Assembly (NCBI RefSeq): GCF_014698305.1
Contig: NZ_JACJST010000022.1
Location: forward strand, 1-64,000
Direction of reading: 5' to 3'
DNA: 64,000 nucleotides
Origin: Anabaena lutea FACHB-196
GTDB lineage: Bacteria > Cyanobacteriota > Cyanobacteriia > Cyanobacteriales > Nostocaceae
Below, one piece after another: positions 61,367 through 64,000 of the stretch. A model generated the notes under the pieces. That model was given only the letters and a program-made list of their open reading frames with translations, was not told the DNA's origin and ran no database searches. How positions within the stretch are numbered: the first letter of the stretch is position 1; each line of letters starts with the position of its first letter. The position numbers and the translations under genes were made by a program.

Positions 61367-61852
61367 TCAGGACATCGCTTGAATGATGTAATCAAAGTAA
61401 GGCGCTGTTTCGGCGGCATCTTCAGCACTCAATAAATCCAATGATGCTTGCTTCAGGGAAGTGATAGCTTCAACCATTCCAGGAACAGGAACGCCCAGAG
61501 AGTTGTACATTTCCCGCACGCCTACTAAACCAATCTTTTCAATTGGTTCTTTATCGCCAGCAAGTACACCGTAGGTAATCAGGCGCAAGTACCAACCGAA
61601 ATCACGGATACACAAAGCACGTTGTTTTTCACCGTAAGCATTACCGCCGGGGGCAATAAAGTCAGGACGCTTCTGCCAAAGTTTTTTGGTGGCTTCTTGG
61701 ACTATCTTTTTTTCATTTTCGGCGAGGGTAGTAACGATTCTTGTGCGTTGTACACCAGTTTCCAAAAATTCTTTAATACTCTTGAGTTCGCCACTACTGG
61801 GGTAGCGCAGTTCGTCATCGGCTTGGAGAATAACTTGGCTAATTACAGTCAT
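61367..61852 (-). CDS. apcD: Allophycocyanin alpha-B subunit (ApcD)
   Basis: A 161-residue phycobiliprotein, a terminal emitter of the phycobilisome core that passes energy mainly to photosystem I. The bilin-binding cysteine lies in [18 protein letters not shown]; further motifs are [19 protein letters not shown] and [18 protein letters not shown]. The end [19 protein letters not shown] fits ApcD rather than ApcA or ApcF. Length matches (161). The ATG at 61852 is clear. It stands alone, as apcD usually does. Confidence 0.95.
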   Translation of the reverse strand: MTVISQVILQADDELRYPSSGELKSIKEFLETGVQRTRIVTTLAENEKKIVQEATKKLWQKRPDFIAPGGNAYGEKQRALCIRDFGWYLRLITYGVLAGDKEPIEKIGLVGVREMYNSLGVPVPGMVEAITSLKQASLDLLSAEDAAETAPYFDYIIQAMS

Positions 61853-61931
61853 GATTATTAAGCTGTTACGCGAAATATTATTTGCTAGTTTAACTAGTTA
61901 GAGGTACAGAAGTGAAGGGTGTGAGAAGATA

Positions 61932-61962
61932 GGGATGGGAACTGGGGATTGGGGATTGGGGA
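61932..61962. repeat. STRR of (GGGGATT)n between apcD and rlmD
   Basis: About four ggggatt/gggaact heptamers lie in the divergent spacer. A second repeat-like stretch (aatccaaaatcgaaaatcc) is at 62000-62022. Confidence 0.85.
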
Positions 61963-62034
61963 AAATTAAGGAAGTAATTGTAATAATTCTTCAATCACCA
62001 AATCCAAAATCGAAAATCCAAAATTGAATGACTA

Positions 62035-63414
62035 ATGACTAATACAGCTTGGCGACAGGGTGAAGTAATTGAAGTTGATATTTCTGATTTGAGTGATACT
62101 GGTGATGGCGTGGGACGCTTTGATCAGCGTGTGGTCTTTGTTCCAGACACTGTTAGGGGCGATCGCGTGCTGGTGAGATTATTACAAGTTAAACCAAAAT
62201 ATGCTTATGGTAAACTGGAGCAGATAGTCCAACGCTCTCCAGGACGTATCCGACCAAGTTGCATTGTGGCTGATAAATGTGGTGGCTGTCAGTGGCAGCA
62301 TATTAATTATGATTATCAGTTAATAGCCAAGCGTAATCAGGTGATTCAAGCATTAGAACGTATTGGCGGGTTTGTTCAACCACCTGTAGACCCTGTATTG
62401 GGGGCTGATTCATCCTTAGGTTATCGGAATAAAGTTACCTATCCTCTGGGTGTCTCAGCGACAGGCCAAGTGCAAGCTGGTTATTACCAAAAAGGTAGCC
62501 ACCAATTAATTAACTTAAATCAATGTCCAGTCCAAGACCAACGCTTAAATCCCATGCTGGCTGAAGTCAAGCAGGATATCCAAAAGCAAGGTTGGTCAAT
62601 TTACAACGAACGTCGTCACCAAGGGCAAATTCGCCATCTGGGTTTACGTATTGGTCGTCGGACAGGTGAAATGCTGCTGACTTTGGTGGTGAAGGATTGG
62701 AAATTACCCAGAATTGAAAGCCAAGCCGAAGAATGGTTGCAGCGATATCCCCAATTGGTAGGAGTGTCACTGAATCGGAATAGCGATCGCACAAATGCTA
62801 TCTTTGGCAACGAAACTCGTTGTGTTGCCGGAGTTCCTGCCCTGCGCGAAATATTTGCTGGGCTAGAATTTCAAGTACTCCCAGATACATTTTTTCAAGT
62901 ATCCACCGAAACAGCAGAAGCCCTATTAAAGGTAATTCAGTCAGAACTCAATCTTCAAGGTCATGAAGTTCTGGTCGATGCCTACTGCGGCATTGGGACT
63001 TTAACCTTGCCTTTAGCGAAACAAGCCCGGCAAGTTACAGGCTTGGAAGTGCAATCAGCAGCCGTAGAACAGGCTATTTCCAATGCCCAACATAACGGGA
63101 TTAATAATGTTACATTTCAAATAGGAGCAGTGGAGAAAATCCTGCCAGATTTGGGGATTATACCAGATGTTGTATTACTTGATCCGCCACGTAAAGGATG
63201 TGAAGCTAATGTCATCAAAACTTTACTTGACTTGAAACCATCTCGGATTGTTTACGTCAGTTGTAAAGTAGCTACCCTCGCCCGTGACCTTAAATTACTT
63301 TGTAAAGATGGAATATACACTCTTACCAGAGTACAGCCCGCTGATTTATTTCCCCAAACCGCTCACGTCGAAGCTGTCGCTTTTCTGGTATTATCACCTT
63401 TGGCTCAAAGTTAG
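62035..63414 (+). CDS. rlmD: 23S rRNA (uracil-C5)-methyltransferase, RlmD/RumA type
   Basis: A 459-residue SAM-dependent rRNA methyltransferase. An N-terminal TRAM domain (EVIEVDISDLSDTGDGVGRF) is followed by the [4Fe-4S] cysteines in CIVADKCGGCQWQH and a later NQCPVQDQ. The Rossmann domain shows YCGIGTLTLPLA, the catalytic region LLDPPRKGCEANV has the active-site cysteine, and YVSCKVATLARDL follows. It targets a uracil of 23S rRNA (position 1939 or 747 in E. coli numbering); which one is not decidable. The ATG lies inside tandem atgactaatgact copies. Confidence 0.93.
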   Translation: MTNTAWRQGEVIEVDISDLSDTGDGVGRFDQRVVFVPDTVRGDRVLVRLLQVKPKYAYGKLEQIVQRSPGRIRPSCIVADKCGGCQWQHINYDYQLIAKRNQVIQALERIGGFVQPPVDPVLGADSSLGYRNKVTYPLGVSATGQVQAGYYQKGSHQLINLNQCPVQDQRLNPMLAEVKQDIQKQGWSIYNERRHQGQIRHLGLRIGRRTGEMLLTLVVKDWKLPRIESQAEEWLQRYPQLVGVSLNRNSDRTNAIFGNETRCVAGVPALREIFAGLEFQVLPDTFFQVSTETAEALLKVIQSELNLQGHEVLVDAYCGIGTLTLPLAKQARQVTGLEVQSAAVEQAISNAQHNGINNVTFQIGAVEKILPDLGIIPDVVLLDPPRKGCEANVIKTLLDLKPSRIVYVSCKVATLARDLKLLCKDGIYTLTRVQPADLFPQTAHVEAVAFLVLSPLAQS

Positions 63415-63825
63415 CGAATTCTTTACAAAAACCCAAATGAAAAATTTGTAGTCTAGTGCATAGTACTAATGCTAAGATCTAATTAGGCTAAAAATAGAAA
63501 TTCTTTTTTTACATTGAAGTTGCATAGGCTCTTAAAAAGGTGAATTAGATTGCGTAAATTATAAAGAGGCAATTAAATAGAGTATTTCCATACTCATTCA
63601 AATTAATAGCAACTTAAAAGTTGTTAAATGCATTAGTCAAGATAATTACAGCCAATTTTGAACCAAGCAATTCTAACTTATGTTTAGAGTCAATGCTCCC
63701 CAGCATTTTCAAAATTTAGTTTTACAGACGCTAGTTTGAAAGCAGCATGACCACCTCAATTTTTATCAGGGTGCCTGTGACAGCAAACTGATGTCTAGCT
63801 AACTAAAAGCTACGGGGTTTCTCTT
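63415..63825. other. 411-base spacer upstream of the anti-sigma-factor-type gene
   Basis: AT-rich, with no ORF of note and no clear repeats. A TATAAA near 63561-63566 is a possible -10. An imperfect inverted repeat agcaacttaaaagttgtt at 63608-63625 is visible. Confidence 0.4.
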
Positions 63826-64000
63826 GTGATTACCATTTCTCTTCGTCCAGTTGGACGTTCTTGGGGTACTATTAGTTTTGCCTCGACTCTTTATCTTTGT
63901 CCCATATTAGATTTACTATTGGCAGAAGTTCCCGCCAAATTACAAGCAGAGTTGCGGCTAGGACTTCAAGAAGCCCTAGTAAACGCAGCTAAACATGGAA
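63826..64000 (+). CDS. Anti-sigma regulatory factor / RsbW-type ATP-binding protein (partial)
   Basis: The frame opens at GTG 63826 and runs off the window end after 58 codons. The visible part (VITISLRPVGRSWGTISFAS, LRLGLQEALVNAAKHG) includes the N box of a GHKL/HATPase_c_2 domain, with EALVNAAKHG typical of RsbW/SpoIIAB-like serine kinases. Such proteins bind sigma factors or phosphorylate STAS-domain partners. The rest of the gene lies outside the window. Confidence 0.75.
   Translation, partial: MITISLRPVGRSWGTISFASTLYLCPILDLLLAEVPAKLQAELRLGLQEALVNAAKHG

Overview
The window is chromosomal DNA of a cyanobacterium, very probably a filamentous Nostocales (Anabaena/Nostoc/Dolichospermum type). 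Phycobilisome and photosystem genes (apcD, ycf3), a COP23-type secreted protein, a PatA-like regulator, frequent HIP1 octamers (GCGATCGC) and many short tandem repeats of 7-8 bases in the intergenic spaces all point there. The genus cannot be fixed from sequence reading alone. No rRNA, tRNA, CRISPR array or intact transposase gene was recognised.

Layout. 0-5.3 kb: WD40 protein, SnoaL-like protein, RecQ-type helicase, a TacA/TacT-like toxin-antitoxin pair and a nuclease-like protein. 5.3-16 kb: housekeeping genes (pheS, surE, an MBL-fold hydrolase, ribF, a MoxR ATPase, a diheme cytochrome, secA), interrupted by a chimeric AAA/nuclease ORF. 16-20 kb: an accessory island with a possible HEPN-like protein, an alpha/beta hydrolase, and partly decayed toxin-antitoxin genes (orphan MazE, mazF relic, DUF2281/VapC pair, orphan HTH antitoxin, nonsense-mutated tyrosine phosphatase). 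20-31 kb: a dense phosphorelay and c-di-GMP cluster ending in a 1442-residue hybrid kinase and trmJ. 31-35 kb: beta-lactamase-fold protein, dprA, DUF2301 membrane protein. 35-42.6 kb: Ser/Thr kinase, Uma2 protein, then secreted trypsin-like proteases with TPR and COP23 partners set among dispersed repeats, and a SAM-hydrolysing DUF62 protein. 42.6-47.2 kb: a PirA-like small protein behind a consensus NtcA site, then three membrane proteins (DUF389, MscS, Na+/H+ antiporter). 47.5-55 kb: gatC, ycf3, a glutaredoxin-like gene and murE, purF, purL. 55-60.5 kb: a second toxin island (HicAB, RHH/PIN, lipase, a stand-alone colicin E3-type ribonuclease with a putative immunity gene, two truncated genes, a lipoprotein). 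60.5-64 kb: a structured noncoding stretch, apcD, rlmD and the start of an anti-sigma-factor-type ATPase.

The most notable observations are: (i) an 82-residue colicin E3 rRNase domain with all four catalytic residues at the expected spacing, followed by a small gene that may be its immunity partner; (ii) a pair of ~135-bp inverted repeats carrying promoter-like boxes, flanking a protease-TPR gene; (iii) a MITE-like foldback element with 11-bp direct repeats at 50.56-50.79 kb; (iv) dispersed repeats that have entered purL (twice) and ribF in frame; and (v) several toxin-antitoxin modules caught at different stages of decay. Start codons were moved from the longest ORF where a Shine-Dalgarno sequence or family conservation favoured an internal start.
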